A stretch of 6,108 nucleotides of DNA from Alcaligenaceae bacterium. GTDB lineage: Bacteria; Pseudomonadota; Gammaproteobacteria; Burkholderiales; Burkholderiaceae_B. Made by a program: the position numbers and the translations under genes. The notes under the pieces were generated by a model. The model ran no database searches. It was not told where the DNA came from and saw nothing but the letters and a program-made list of their open reading frames with translations. The stretch spans positions 1 through 6,108 of the forward strand of contig JAJUJN010000130.1 of assembly GCA_029265335.1 (NCBI GenBank), given 5' to 3'. Shown here piece after piece: positions 1 to 5,677 of the stretch. How positions within the stretch are numbered: position 1 is the stretch's first letter; every line of letters starts with the position of its first letter.

Positions 1-269
1 CCAGCGATATTTACTCTCTGTGGCAGGGCCTGGTCGACTCCTACGGCGGCAGCAATGCAGGCATCGATCACTACTCCGAGCGTGCCCTGCGTCGCATCTG
101 GAAGGCAGAGCGCTTTTCTTGGTGGATGACATCCATTCTGCACCGCTTCCCCGACTCCAGCCCATTCGATCGTCGCATTCAGCGGGCAGAGCTCGATTAC
201 CTCGTGCATTCCGAGGCCGCCAAAACCTCGCTCGCCGAAAACTACGTGGGCCTGCCTTTCGAAGACTGA
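1..269 (+). CDS. pobA: 4-hydroxybenzoate 3-monooxygenase (PobA), C-terminal part; 5' end outside window
   Basis: This is the last 88 codons of an FAD-dependent aromatic hydroxylase, read in frame 3 with a TGA stop at 267-269. The family uses NADPH and O2 to convert 4-hydroxybenzoate to protocatechuate in the cytoplasm. The tail carries blocks I recognise from PobA: RRIWKAERFSWWMTSILHRF (visible residues 30-49), then ELDYL (63-67), and AENYVGLP (78-85) at the end. By recalled alignment with the 394-residue Pseudomonas enzyme, Tyr81 of the visible part matches Tyr385, which belongs to the proton-relay network that deprotonates the substrate phenol. The FAD-binding GxGxxG region lies upstream of the window. 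The gene converges on the minus-strand operon, with only ten bases between the two stop codons. Identification is strong from the C-terminal motifs; substrate specificity is taken from the family. Confidence 0.93.
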   Translation, partial: SDIYSLWQGLVDSYGGSNAGIDHYSERALRRIWKAERFSWWMTSILHRFPDSSPFDRRIQRAELDYLVHSEAAKTSLAENYVGLPFED

Positions 270-279
270 CACCCCGAGG

Positions 280-1053
280 TTACAAGCGCTGGCCGCCGCT
301 CGCCTCGATGCACTGGGCGGTGACCCAACCGCCCGCGTCCGACGCTAAAAAGGCCACCACTTCGGCAATATCCGGAGGCTGGCCGAAGCGACCCAGGGCG
401 ATGGTGGCCAGGGCCGCGGCGCCAGCCTCCGTGTTGGGGTCTACCGGATTCATGTCGGTGGCGGTAAGCCCCGGCGCTACCGCGTTCACTGTGATGCCGC
501 GGGCGCCCAGCTGCTGTGCCAGGAGTCGTGTGAGCGCCTCCAACGCAGCCTTGGTGGGTGCGTAACCCGCCATGGCCGGATAAGCCGCGCGGGTTCCCAT
601 CGACGACAGGTTGATGATCCGGCCGCCGTCGCGCAGGCGAGGCAAACCCTGCTGAATGATGAAGAAAGGCGCACGCCAATTCACTCGCACCATGTGATCG
701 AAGCTCTCGGGCGAAATCTCCTCGATGGGCGCGCGGTCGATCACCCCTGCATTGTTCACCAGAATGTCGATCTGGGCCGGCAGGCCCAGAGCGGCCAGGG
801 CTTCGTCGGCAGCACGCCACAGCTGCTTGGCGGCATCGTCGCCGGCGAGATCGGTGAGCAGGGCCGCCGCCTTGCTGCCTGCTTGCTGGATCTCATCACA
901 TACCGCCTGGGCCGCGGCCGCCGACTGATTGCCATGCACCAGTACTGTGGCGCCACGAGCACCCAGGAGCCGGGCGATGGCACGGCCGATACCGCGACTG
1001 CCGCCCGTAACCAGCGCGACCTTGCCCTGCAAGGAATACGCGGAGTTCGCCAT
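280..1053 (-). CDS. SDR-family NAD(P)-dependent oxidoreductase (FabG-like)
   Basis: A classical short-chain dehydrogenase of 257 residues, typical in length, acting on a carbonyl/alcohol pair in the cytoplasm. The cofactor motif TGGSRGIG is at residues 16-23; Arg20 and the HGN at 40-42 resemble NADP(H)-preferring FabG-like members. NNAG is at 100-103. The catalytic set is Asn125, Ser151, Tyr164 and Lys168, with the usual 13-residue Ser-Tyr spacing. The YxxxK motif reads YAPTK, where YxASK is commoner. PG at 194-195 and the SGG near the end complete the fold. I chose the ATG at 1053 over an in-frame ATG at 1122 because it places the motif at the usual distance from the N-terminus and follows the MDR stop after a single base (TGA-C-ATG). 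No good Shine-Dalgarno precedes it, so translation is probably coupled to the MDR gene. It is the last gene of the operon. The substrate is unknown; a hydroxyacyl-CoA or a cyclic alcohol is plausible. Confidence 0.93.
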   Translation of the reverse strand: MANSAYSLQGKVALVTGGSRGIGRAIARLLGARGATVLVHGNQSAAAAQAVCDEIQQAGSKAAALLTDLAGDDAAKQLWRAADEALAALGLPAQIDILVNNAGVIDRAPIEEISPESFDHMVRVNWRAPFFIIQQGLPRLRDGGRIINLSSMGTRAAYPAMAGYAPTKAALEALTRLLAQQLGARGITVNAVAPGLTATDMNPVDPNTEAGAAALATIALGRFGQPPDIAEVVAFLASDAGGWVTAQCIEASGGQRL

Positions 1054-1054
1054 G

Positions 1055-2071
1055 TCAGGGTTTGATGACCAGTTTGCCGAAAGCGCGACGCTCTTCGAGG
1101 GCACGGAAAGCCTCGGCAGCATCCTCTAGGGAATAGACCTGGTCGACCGGCGGCTTAAGCTTGCCTTGCTGCACCAGTTCGAGCAAGGCGTGAAGATCTT
1201 CGGGGTTCCAACCGTTGGAACCCAGAATATTGAGTTCGAAGGTCCAGATGTAGCGCAAGTCGGTTTGCGGATCGAAGCCGGCAGTGGCGCCGCAGGTGAG
1301 CAGCATGCCGCCCTTTTTCAAGCTTTTGATCGAAGGAACCCAAGTGTCGCCGCCGGTGAAGTTGACAATGGTGTCTACGCCGCCTTCGCCGGTGATGCGA
1401 GGTCGGCCCACGATTTCATGCAAAGCCTTGGCAAAATCCTTCTCGGCGTAGTTGATGCCGTGATCGGCGCCCAGCTCGGCGAGCCTGTCCAGCTTTTCCT
1501 GGCTGGATGCTGCCACGATCACCTCGGCGCCGGCCAGGCGGGCCAGCTGCACACAGCAGGTGCCCACGCCTCCGGATGCACCCAGAATGAAAATTTTCTG
1601 GCTGGATTGACCATCAAGCTGCAGACCGCCACGGGCCACCATCATGCGGTAGGCGGTGCCATAGGCCACTGGCAAGGCAGCAGCACTCTCGAAGCTCACA
1701 TCATCGGGCAGACGAATCAGCTGAGTGGCTGGCACTTTGCAGAGCTCGGCCAAGCCGCCGTCGAGGGTTTCGCCCATCAGGCCGTAGGGCTTGCGAATAT
1801 AAGGGTCGACCAGAACGCGATCACCCACTTTCCAATCGCCGCAATCGTCACCCACCGCCTCGATGGTGCCGGCCATATCGATGCCCATGATGATGGGCAT
1901 GGGCACTTTGATACCCGGCATACCGCGCAGAGTAAAGAGATCGTGATAATTCAGGGTGCATGCGCCCACGCGGATCACCACGTGGCCGGCAGAAGGTTCT
2001 GGATCTGGCCAATTGGCCTCGAAGGTGATTTCGTCGACATCGCCGTGCTGGCGAATCACTTGTGCTTTCAT
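1055..2071 (-). CDS. MDR-superfamily oxidoreductase, quinone-oxidoreductase-like, without zinc sites
   Basis: A 338-residue medium-chain dehydrogenase/reductase: a GroES-like N-terminal domain (about 1-125) followed by a Rossmann domain with the cofactor motif GASGGVG at 164-170. A generic annotation would be zinc-binding alcohol dehydrogenase, but the zinc ligands are absent. The usual GHE is GID at 63-65, and the lobe with four closely spaced cysteines is missing from 90-112 (only Cys111 is there). This fits the Qor-like branch, which reduces C=C bonds of enones, quinones or enoyl-CoA with NADPH. The start ATG is preceded by AGGA with six bases of spacing. The gene begins 48 bases after the ligase stop, the largest gap in the operon, and ends one base before the SDR start. 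By context it may reduce an unsaturated intermediate derived from the ligase product; the actual substrate is not visible. Confidence 0.92.
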   Translation of the reverse strand: MKAQVIRQHGDVDEITFEANWPDPEPSAGHVVIRVGACTLNYHDLFTLRGMPGIKVPMPIIMGIDMAGTIEAVGDDCGDWKVGDRVLVDPYIRKPYGLMGETLDGGLAELCKVPATQLIRLPDDVSFESAAALPVAYGTAYRMMVARGGLQLDGQSSQKIFILGASGGVGTCCVQLARLAGAEVIVAASSQEKLDRLAELGADHGINYAEKDFAKALHEIVGRPRITGEGGVDTIVNFTGGDTWVPSIKSLKKGGMLLTCGATAGFDPQTDLRYIWTFELNILGSNGWNPEDLHALLELVQQGKLKPPVDQVYSLEDAAEAFRALEERRAFGKLVIKP

Positions 2072-2077
2072 GGTAAA

Positions 2078-2082
2078 TCCTG
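2078..2082 (-). promoter_or_regulatory. Ribosome-binding site of the MDR oxidoreductase gene
   Basis: Minus strand CAGGA, six bases upstream of the ATG at 2071. It supports that start and lies in the 48-base spacer after the ligase gene (2072-2119), in which I see no terminator-like hairpin or convincing promoter. Confidence 0.6.
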
Positions 2083-2119
2083 AATAGAGAAACAGACCGA
2101 CGCTGGCCGCGCCTGTGGT

Positions 2120-3625
2120 TCAACGACGCAAATCGCTGGCCCACTGCCGGATTTGCTGGCGATCGATCTTGTTGGCCGCCGACAGCGGCAATTGGTTCAC
2201 AAAGCGAATGAAGCGCGGATGCGCGTACACGGGCCCACGCTCCAATGCATACTGTTTGAGCGCCTCGGCGGAGATTTCGGCAGCGGGGCGCAACACAACG
2301 AAAGCGGCAGGAACCTCGCCCTTGAGCTCGTCGGGCACCGGCACCACCGCCGCTTGGGCCACCGCCGGATGACGTTCGAGCAAGGTTTCGACCTCGCCCG
2401 GGTAGATGTTTTCGCCGCCACAAACAAACATGTCATCGGCCCGGCTCACGAAATAGTAAAAACCATCGGCATCGCGACGCATCACGTCACCCGTGCGGTA
2501 CCAGCCATCGACCAGGCGAAGCGCCGTGTCTTCCGGTCGGTTGAGGTAGCCTGGCATGATGGCGCCGTTTCGTACCCACAATTCGCCTTCATCGGGGTGG
2601 GCGCCGCCGGCAAGTTTCACCTCGACGTCGGGTAACGGATAGCCCAGGGCCAAACGCGGCCGCGGCTTGCCATGGGGATGCGGTCCAAATACCGCAGGAC
2701 CGGTTTCGGTGGTTCCCCAACCGTTCTGCACCTGCGCATTGGGAAACATCTGCGCCACTTGTTCGAACAGCGCATCGGTGACCGGGGCAGACCCCATCGC
2801 CACGTTGACCACCACCGACAGGTCGAGCGATTGCCAGGTGTCGGTTTCGCGGGCACACAAAGCCAACATGGTGGGTACCGCGGTGACGATGGCGCACTGC
2901 TGGTGAGCCGCAGCCTGCAGGTAGGCACGCGCATTGAAATGTGTGAGCAACACCAGTGTGGCCCCATAGGTGGTGACCGTCTTGGCGAGGAACAGCGCGT
3001 TCATGTGCGACAGCGGCGCTGCAGTGAGCACCCGGGCAGCGGTTTCCTGCATGAAGCTGCCCCCGTTTACCACCACCTGCTGGAGGGTCCAGATGTAACC
3101 GCCATGAGTGAGGGGCACCCCTTTGGGCACACCGGTGGAGCCAGAGGTATACAGAATGGTGGCAAATGCCCCCGGCGCGCAGGGCACCGGCGCCATCGCC
3201 TGCGGGGCAAGCGCCGCTCGCCAGCTCTCGGGTTGATCGAACGCCCAGGTGGGCAGGCGACCTTCGAACTTGAGGCATTGCGCCGCGTCGCCGATAAGAA
3301 ACTCCACCGCTGCGTCGGCCAGAATATGCTCAACCGTTTCGGTGGGCAGTTTCACGCCTATCGGCACTGGGCACATTCCCGCCTGCATGATGCCGTAATA
3401 GCTCAGCAGGTACTCGGCTCGGTTGCCGCCCAGCAAAGCCACGCGAGCACCCGGGGCCAGGCCTCGGTCGTGCAGGGTTTGCGCCACGCGCCCGCTCAGC
3501 TCACGCAACTCGCCATATGAGAACCGACGCTCGCCGCCGCCAGGCGTGATTTCGACCAGCCAGGTGTGATCGTCGGGTCGAGCGGCAATCATGCCGCCGA
3601 GGTTGCTGTGCTGCGGAAAAGACAT
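2120..3625 (-). CDS. AMP-dependent acyl-/aryl-CoA synthetase (class I adenylate-forming ligase)
   Basis: A complete 501-residue ligase of the acyl-CoA synthetase/4-coumarate-CoA ligase family, which activates a carboxylic acid with ATP to the acyl-AMP and transfers it to CoA. The P-loop-like motif YTSGSTGVPKG is at 159-169, the aromatic/adenine motif GWGTTETGP at 302-310, YRTGD at 376-380, and the domain hinge SRADDMFVCGGENIYPGEVE at 394-413. The C-terminal adenylation lysine is Lys486 in PLSAANKIDR (480-489). All catalytic motifs are intact, so it should be active. No signal peptide or membrane segment is seen; it is cytoplasmic. The ATG at 3625 has AAAGG eight bases upstream, overlapping the stop of the thioesterase gene 12 bases away. 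The compact size fits aryl, cyclic or medium-chain acid activators, but motifs alone do not give the substrate. Its place behind an importer suggests it traps the incoming acid as a CoA thioester. Confidence 0.94.
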   Translation of the reverse strand: MSFPQHSNLGGMIAARPDDHTWLVEITPGGGERRFSYGELRELSGRVAQTLHDRGLAPGARVALLGGNRAEYLLSYYGIMQAGMCPVPIGVKLPTETVEHILADAAVEFLIGDAAQCLKFEGRLPTWAFDQPESWRAALAPQAMAPVPCAPGAFATILYTSGSTGVPKGVPLTHGGYIWTLQQVVVNGGSFMQETAARVLTAAPLSHMNALFLAKTVTTYGATLVLLTHFNARAYLQAAAHQQCAIVTAVPTMLALCARETDTWQSLDLSVVVNVAMGSAPVTDALFEQVAQMFPNAQVQNGWGTTETGPAVFGPHPHGKPRPRLALGYPLPDVEVKLAGGAHPDEGELWVRNGAIMPGYLNRPEDTALRLVDGWYRTGDVMRRDADGFYYFVSRADDMFVCGGENIYPGEVETLLERHPAVAQAAVVPVPDELKGEVPAAFVVLRPAAEISAEALKQYALERGPVYAHPRFIRFVNQLPLSAANKIDRQQIRQWASDLRR

Positions 3626-3633
3626 ACCTTGCG

Positions 3634-3638
3634 CCTTT
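3634..3638 (-). promoter_or_regulatory. Ribosome-binding site of the acyl-CoA ligase, overlapping the thioesterase stop
   Basis: Minus strand AAAGG, eight bases before the ATG at 3625. Its first A is the last base of the thioesterase TGA. A second AAGG one base before the ATG is too close to serve. The arrangement suggests coupled translation of thioesterase and ligase. Confidence 0.5.
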
Positions 3639-4069
3639 CAGCCGGGCTGACCGCTGTAGCAGCCGCGGCCAATAGCTACCAGGCGATCCTGCTCGTCGTA
3701 CACATCGACATCGGCCACCCCCACCGTGCGCCCCACACGACGGGCCGTAGCCCTGGCGCGCAACATGCTGCCGCTGGCCGGACGCAGGTAGTCGACCCGA
3801 AAGTTGATGGTGGGCACACCGCCGCCCGCTTTCATGGCCACCGCGAAATCACCCACCGTGTCGATAAACGACGCGATGGGGCCCCCATGAAACTGGCGGT
3901 GCTCGCTGTCGCGAGCCAGTGCCGGCTGCAAGGGCATGGTCATGTCGACCGTACCGGCGTCGGCATCCACTGCCACCACCTTCATCTGGCAGAAGCTGAT
4001 GAAGGGCGAATCGTCTGCCCACTGCTGTAAAACTTCACGCGTGATCGACGTGGTCTCGGTTTGAGACAT
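3638..4069 (-). CDS. PaaI-type hotdog-fold acyl-CoA thioesterase
   Basis: A 143-residue single hotdog domain, the usual length for PaaI / 4-hydroxybenzoyl-CoA thioesterase relatives, which hydrolyse acyl- or aryl-CoA to free acid and CoA and normally work as tetramers. The family signature is HGGPIASFIDTVGDFA at 61-76. Asp70 lies nine residues after His61, at the position of the catalytic acid (Asp61 of E. coli PaaI by recalled alignment; Glu in the Arthrobacter enzyme). The strand motif VDYLRPA at 92-98 is also typical. The ATG has the strongest ribosome-binding site of the window (GAGGAG, eight bases upstream). The gene sits between the transporter genes and the ligase, 12 bases before the latter. 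It could release the pathway product as a free acid, or act as a housekeeping enzyme that frees CoA from dead-end thioesters as PaaI does. The sequence does not decide between these. Confidence 0.92.
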   Translation of the reverse strand: MSQTETTSITREVLQQWADDSPFISFCQMKVVAVDADAGTVDMTMPLQPALARDSEHRQFHGGPIASFIDTVGDFAVAMKAGGGVPTINFRVDYLRPASGSMLRARATARRVGRTVGVADVDVYDEQDRLVAIGRGCYSGQPG

Positions 4070-4075
4070 AGAAAA

Positions 4076-4084
4076 CTCTCCTCT
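4076..4084 (-). promoter_or_regulatory. Strong ribosome-binding site of the thioesterase gene
   Basis: On the minus strand this reads AGAGGAGAG; the GAGGAG core (4078-4083) ends eight bases before the ATG at 4069. It lies in the 45-base spacer between permease B and the thioesterase. It is the best Shine-Dalgarno match in the window, at the junction from transport to metabolic genes, so it may give independent translation of the metabolic half. Confidence 0.75.
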
Positions 4085-4114
4085 TGAACTTGCCCCGCGC
4101 CAGCGAACATTGAG

Positions 4115-4906
4115 CTAGGCGGCGCGGTACTTCCAGAATACGACACGATGGTGCAGCATGCGCACCACCGCCGCCAGCAGCGAAGCGAGCAGGGCCAAAA
4201 CGGCCACTGCGGCGAACATGCCGGCTGCATTGATGTCATACGACGCGGCCCGCACGAAGTAGCCCAGGCCGGCCCGTGCGGCCAGGAACTCGCCCACCAC
4301 GCACAGTATGAAGCTGAGGGCGGCACACACTTCCAGACCGCTGAAAATGTAATCGAGCGATGCGCGCAGCTTGATCTGCCATACGATACGCCAACGATTA
4401 CCGCCAAAGGCACGACCCATATCGAGCCACTCGGGCGGCGTGGTCTGCATGCCCGACACAGTGTGGATGAACATCACAAAGAAGGTGCCGATGGCCACCA
4501 GCGCCACCTTGGAAGCCAGGCCAATGCCGAACCACACGATCACCAAGGGCGCAATGGCCACCATGGGCATGGCCTGCAGGGCCAATGCCATGGGGTAGAC
4601 CGCCCGGTTGATCATTTTCAGCTCGCCCACGATCACGCAGAGCACGATGCCCAGTCTTGCCCCGATGGCCATGCCGCCCCATGTGCCATAAACCGTAGCC
4701 TGCAAATGTCCGCTGAAGCCCCCGCCCTGCACCCAATGAAAAAGCGTGGAAGCCACGTGTCCCGGGGTGGGCAGCAAAGCAGCGTCGGCCACCCACCATC
4801 GGGCCACCAGATGCCATAGAACAATCAACAGGGCCAGGCCGAGCACTGGCAGCAGCAGGCGCGCCCATAACGGTGCACCCTGTTCCCACCTAGCCATGAC
4901 GTGCAT
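4115..4906 (-). CDS. ABC transporter permease B (TauC/SsuC/NitT-like inner-membrane subunit)
   Basis: A 263-residue inner-membrane permease of the nitrate/sulfonate/taurine-type importer family, with about six hydrophobic segments; the first is near residues 16-35. The signature block LQAMPMVAIAPLVIVWFGIG is at 110-129. The cytoplasmic loop that docks on the ATPase (about 159-192) is degenerate: it reads DMGRAFGGNRW and then KLRAS, where relatives usually have EAA/GAS and VLLP. Two in-frame ATGs are possible: 4906 (17-base overlap with permease A) and 4897 (8-base overlap, three residues shorter). A purine run GGGAAGGGG lies directly against the first and nine bases before the second, so the second start is a real alternative. 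The C-terminus is basic. It probably pairs with permease A, the upstream gene. The substrate is not readable; aromatic or other organic acids are suggested only by the neighbouring CoA ligase. Confidence 0.92.
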   Translation of the reverse strand: MHVMARWEQGAPLWARLLLPVLGLALLIVLWHLVARWWVADAALLPTPGHVASTLFHWVQGGGFSGHLQATVYGTWGGMAIGARLGIVLCVIVGELKMINRAVYPMALALQAMPMVAIAPLVIVWFGIGLASKVALVAIGTFFVMFIHTVSGMQTTPPEWLDMGRAFGGNRWRIVWQIKLRASLDYIFSGLEVCAALSFILCVVGEFLAARAGLGYFVRAASYDINAAGMFAAVAVLALLASLLAAVVRMLHHRVVFWKYRAA

Positions 4907-5663
4907 CCCCTTCCCAGAAAATGAGCCGGCGCTTGGCCCATTGCAGCAACATGCCGCCGGCGTAGCCCATCACGCCAAGCAACACCATGGCGGCCACCGC
5001 CGTGACGGCATCGAGCATATTGGCGGAGTTGTCGATCAGAAAGCCTGCGCCGCCCATTCCCATGATGAACTCCATCACCACACAGCCTACCAGCGCAAAA
5101 CCCCAACCCACCTGGAGCCCAGCCACAATCGACCCCGCCGCGTTGGGCAGGCCCAGGTGGAGGTAGGTCTTGATACCGCTGGCGTTGAGCGTGCGAAAGA
5201 GGTCGCGCAACACAGCCGGCACCGAGCGGATACCCACAAAGGTGCCCACAAAAACCGGAAAAAAGCAGGTGAGCGCCACCAGCGTGACGGTACTGTGGGT
5301 TTCGTAGCCCAGCCAGAGCAATACCAAAGGTGCAATTGCCACCTTGGGCACCGCTTGCAGCAGCACCACAATGGGATAAGTGGTGAGCTCCACGACCCTG
5401 CTCATGGCCAACAGGCTACCGGCGATCACGCCCAGCACCGAACCCAGCAGGTATCCGCCCAACGTGGTGATCAAGGTCAAGCTCATGTGCGGCCAGAGGT
5501 CGCCTTCGGTGATCAGGCCCCGGTAGATCCGCATTCCCACCTCGCCAGGCCCGGGCATGAGCCGACTGGGCAGGCCAAAAGCGGTAACCGCCGCCCACCA
5601 AATGAAGATCAGCAGCACAAAGGGAGCGATACGCACGCCGAACTCGCGCAGCAAGGAACTCAT
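4890..5663 (-). CDS. ABC transporter permease A (TauC/SsuC/NitT-like inner-membrane subunit)
   Basis: A 257-residue integral membrane protein of the same family as the next gene, with a hydrophobic N-terminal segment at about 12-29 followed by LPSRLMPGPGEV (31-42), a typical linker in TauC/SsuC proteins. The signature block LLQAVPKVAIAPLVLLWLG is at 101-119. The ATPase-docking loop is near 155-183 and keeps the LP pair (LHLGLPNAAG, 168-177), unlike permease B. The ATG at 5663 follows the ATPase stop by 12 bases, and its ribosome-binding site GAGGAAGG overlaps that stop. The 3' end overlaps permease B by 8-17 bases depending on the latter's start. Beyond the shared signature the two permeases are clearly divergent, so they likely form a heterodimeric channel. 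Confidence 0.93.
   Translation of the reverse strand: MSSLLREFGVRIAPFVLLIFIWWAAVTAFGLPSRLMPGPGEVGMRIYRGLITEGDLWPHMSLTLITTLGGYLLGSVLGVIAGSLLAMSRVVELTTYPIVVLLQAVPKVAIAPLVLLWLGYETHSTVTLVALTCFFPVFVGTFVGIRSVPAVLRDLFRTLNASGIKTYLHLGLPNAAGSIVAGLQVGWGFALVGCVVMEFIMGMGGAGFLIDNSANMLDAVTAVAAMVLLGVMGYAGGMLLQWAKRRLIFWEGDARHG
4907..4915 (-). promoter_or_regulatory. Purine-rich ribosome-binding site bearing on the start of permease B
   Basis: Minus strand GGGAAGGGG lies inside the 3' end of permease A. It abuts the ATG at 4906, which gives poor spacing unless only its first half pairs, and it is nine bases from the ATG at 4897. It therefore leaves the two candidate starts undecided, with a slight tilt to 4897. 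Confidence 0.45.
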
Positions 5664-5669
5664 GACATG

Positions 5670-5677
5670 CCTTCCTC
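5670..5677 (-). promoter_or_regulatory. Ribosome-binding site of permease A, overlapping the ATPase stop
   Basis: Minus strand GAGGAAGG, six bases before the ATG at 5663. Its first two bases are part of the ATPase stop codon TGA (5676-5678), so ribosomes finishing the ATPase end on the next gene's initiation site. This supports translational coupling and the chosen start. Confidence 0.65.

Noticed and set aside
224..281. A 7-base inverted repeat, AACCTCG at 224-230 and CGAGGTT at 275-281, as a possible terminator
   Set aside because: The 44-base loop, short stem and lack of a following T-run make it unlikely to be a terminator; a match of this length is expected by chance.
20..565. A 181-codon plus-strand open frame crossing the pobA end and the SDR 3' end
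   Set aside because: It is in a different frame from pobA, lacks motifs, and the PobA frame (3-269) is unambiguous.
1054..1122. A longer SDR with its start at 1122
   Set aside because: It would overlap the MDR gene by 68 bases and add 23 residues unlike an SDR N-terminus; the start at 1053 fits family length.
1166..2083. A 305-codon open frame on the plus strand opposite the MDR gene
   Set aside because: Its translation shows no family motifs and is rich in His, Gly and Ala, as expected from the antisense of GC-rich codons; the minus-strand frame has clear MDR motifs.
2072..2119. Possible internal promoter or terminator in the ligase-MDR spacer
   Set aside because: No stable hairpin, T-run or convincing -35/-10 pair is visible; only the ribosome-binding site stands out.
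2672..3520. A 282-codon open frame on the plus strand opposite the ligase gene
   Set aside because: The Arg/His/Gly-rich product has no recognisable domain and lies wholly inside the intact adenylate-forming ligase.
4148..4819. A 223-codon plus-strand open frame opposite permease B
   Set aside because: Low-complexity His/Gln/Gly-rich translation, an antisense shadow of membrane-protein codons.
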